A stretch of 31,065 bases of DNA, from positions 1-31,065 of the forward strand of contig JBBPTG010000269.1 in assembly GCA_038093975.1 (NCBI GenBank). Reading direction: 5' to 3'. The first letter of the stretch is position 1. Every line of letters begins with the position of its first letter. The position numbers were made by a program, and so were the translations under genes. This document shows, piece after piece, positions 30,077 to 31,065 of the stretch. The notes under the pieces are model-generated. The model was given only the letters and a program-made list of their open reading frames with translations, had not been told where the DNA came from and did no database searches. The DNA comes from Chalciporus piperatus (lineage: Eukaryota > Basidiomycota > Agaricomycetes > Boletales > Boletaceae).

Positions 30077-31065
30077 TCATTTCTTCATTCTTTTGTGTAC
30101 ACGTTCAACGGTACCTTCTTCCTCGCAGTCACTCTCTGAAGGGCGGCGCGTGCGACCATTGACATGACATGGGGGCGTGGAAGTCGCTCTTCCGTTTGAC
30201 AGTTGTGCGACTGACGGGCGAGCACTTTCCTGTGGACGCGATCAAGGAGTGCGACTAGTCCAAATGTCCATCCACATACTTCCATATTTGCCATCGTGTC
30301 GCGTTCATTTTTTTCCATACCGTCTGTCTGCACAGACAGCAAGGAAGTCAGTTTGCAGACTGCGAGACGATGGACAGCGTACATACCTCCTGATCTGCAA
30401 GGCCAGACGCGATTACGTTATTGTCCGATCCGCTGAGCTGTGTGGTCGTTAAGTAACGAATATGAAGCTGTTGAAACGTTACAGCACTTCACGATCACTT
30501 GCTTCCTTATCTCGAAGCACACAGTGTTCCTCGTCAATCGTGATTGTGTCCATCTACACAGATGTTAAGGATTGAAACGAAAATGGCAAAACACGAGTAC
30601 AGACCTCAGCGATCTCTGCGGCGGTACAAAGCTGTCTGATGCGAACCGGTTTGAGGTGGACGCGTACATCTGGCTCGTTACGTTTGTTACGCCTAATGAC
30701 GATATCGAAAGCAACCTCGACATCGACGAAGTCACCTTCCGCCAGAGCGGTTGCCGCACAAGGCATCGCGGTATTACCGACGAACCTTTCGATCTCTAGT
30801 TTTTCAGTAACGAACCAATCAGGCGCAGCGACAGCGCCGATATCTGCGGGATCGTCTTCGGCTGTTAGCACGCTCCCGATGTTATGAAGCAAAGGGCTGC
30901 TCTTTAAGCCAAGTTAGTGCAATGATTTGTGAGCCAAGACGCAAGGACAGCCTACTTTGGTGAACACACGACGTTGCATAATCAAACCGTGTCCGTCGGT
31001 CGTGTTGTCTCTTTCGACCCCACCTACCGTGGAGTGCACAAGTTTGCGAATGTTTCCAATGGCCA
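30077..31065 (-). CDS. Gene H: unrecognised nuclear-type protein, 5' end outside the window
   Basis: At least 240 residues. Exons seen: from the window edge (frame from 31063) to 30956, then 30901-30605, 30553-30488, 30437-30387, 30327-30280 and 30229-30077. Introns are 50-59 nt, GT-AG, with consistent phase. An earlier TAA at 30479 is avoided by the intron 30487-30438, whose donor gtgctg is weak, so the four short 3' exons are less certain. The first part reads AIGNIRKLVHSTV and QRRVFTK. The second exon has PDWFVTEKLEIERF and EGDFVDVEVAFDIVIRRNK followed by VHLKPVRIRQL. This is a strand-rich segment like the TGDVILLEAHIQRF part of gene I. The tail is polar and ends KRMKK, a basic nuclear-localisation-like cluster. 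No family is recognised. Together with genes I and J it forms a head-to-tail minus-strand series. Confidence 0.6.

Overview
The window looks like nuclear DNA of a mushroom-forming basidiomycete (Agaricomycetes). Genes sit on both strands and are cut by many short GT-AG introns (about 43-82 nt, one of 117). Their families are typical of that group: an F-box protein with a divergent C-terminus, a FunK1-like kinase, a WD40 tail resembling NACHT/NLR proteins, and a Tnp2-like transposase. The species cannot be named from the sequence. All exon models were built by eye from reading phase, splice sites and family conservation. None is backed by transcripts.

Left part (1-7.4 kb). A broken Tnp2-like transposase head runs off the left edge. 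Next comes a decayed, internally deleted copy of a neighbouring locus (about 1720-2130). A five-exon protein kinase (minus) and a small membrane/coiled-coil protein (plus) share a divergent promoter. A frameshifted paralogue of the small protein follows, then a Frag1/DRAM/Sfk1 membrane protein.

Middle (7.6-21.3 kb). This is ordinary housekeeping and metabolic content: a RUS/DUF647 protein with a 13-nt microexon, a divergent F-box protein, DPH3 (diphthamide synthesis), a 14-exon monocarboxylate-type MFS transporter with an 18-nt exon, a long disordered protein of unknown role, and a GST. A small inverted relic of an MFS 5' end lies at about 12.2 kb.

Right part (22.3-31 kb). This is the unusual section. 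A WD40 tail with no N-terminal part stops next to a 2.3-kb imperfect palindrome (about 23.41-25.69 kb) that carries structured sub-repeats and no convincing gene. Beyond it are three head-to-tail minus-strand genes (H, I, J from right to left). I do not recognise their families. All are densely intron-split. H and I carry basic nuclear-localisation-like tracts and a similar GD-[FV]-[VI] strand-rich segment. J has nested tandem duplications in its middle. These three genes are the best candidates for something undescribed.
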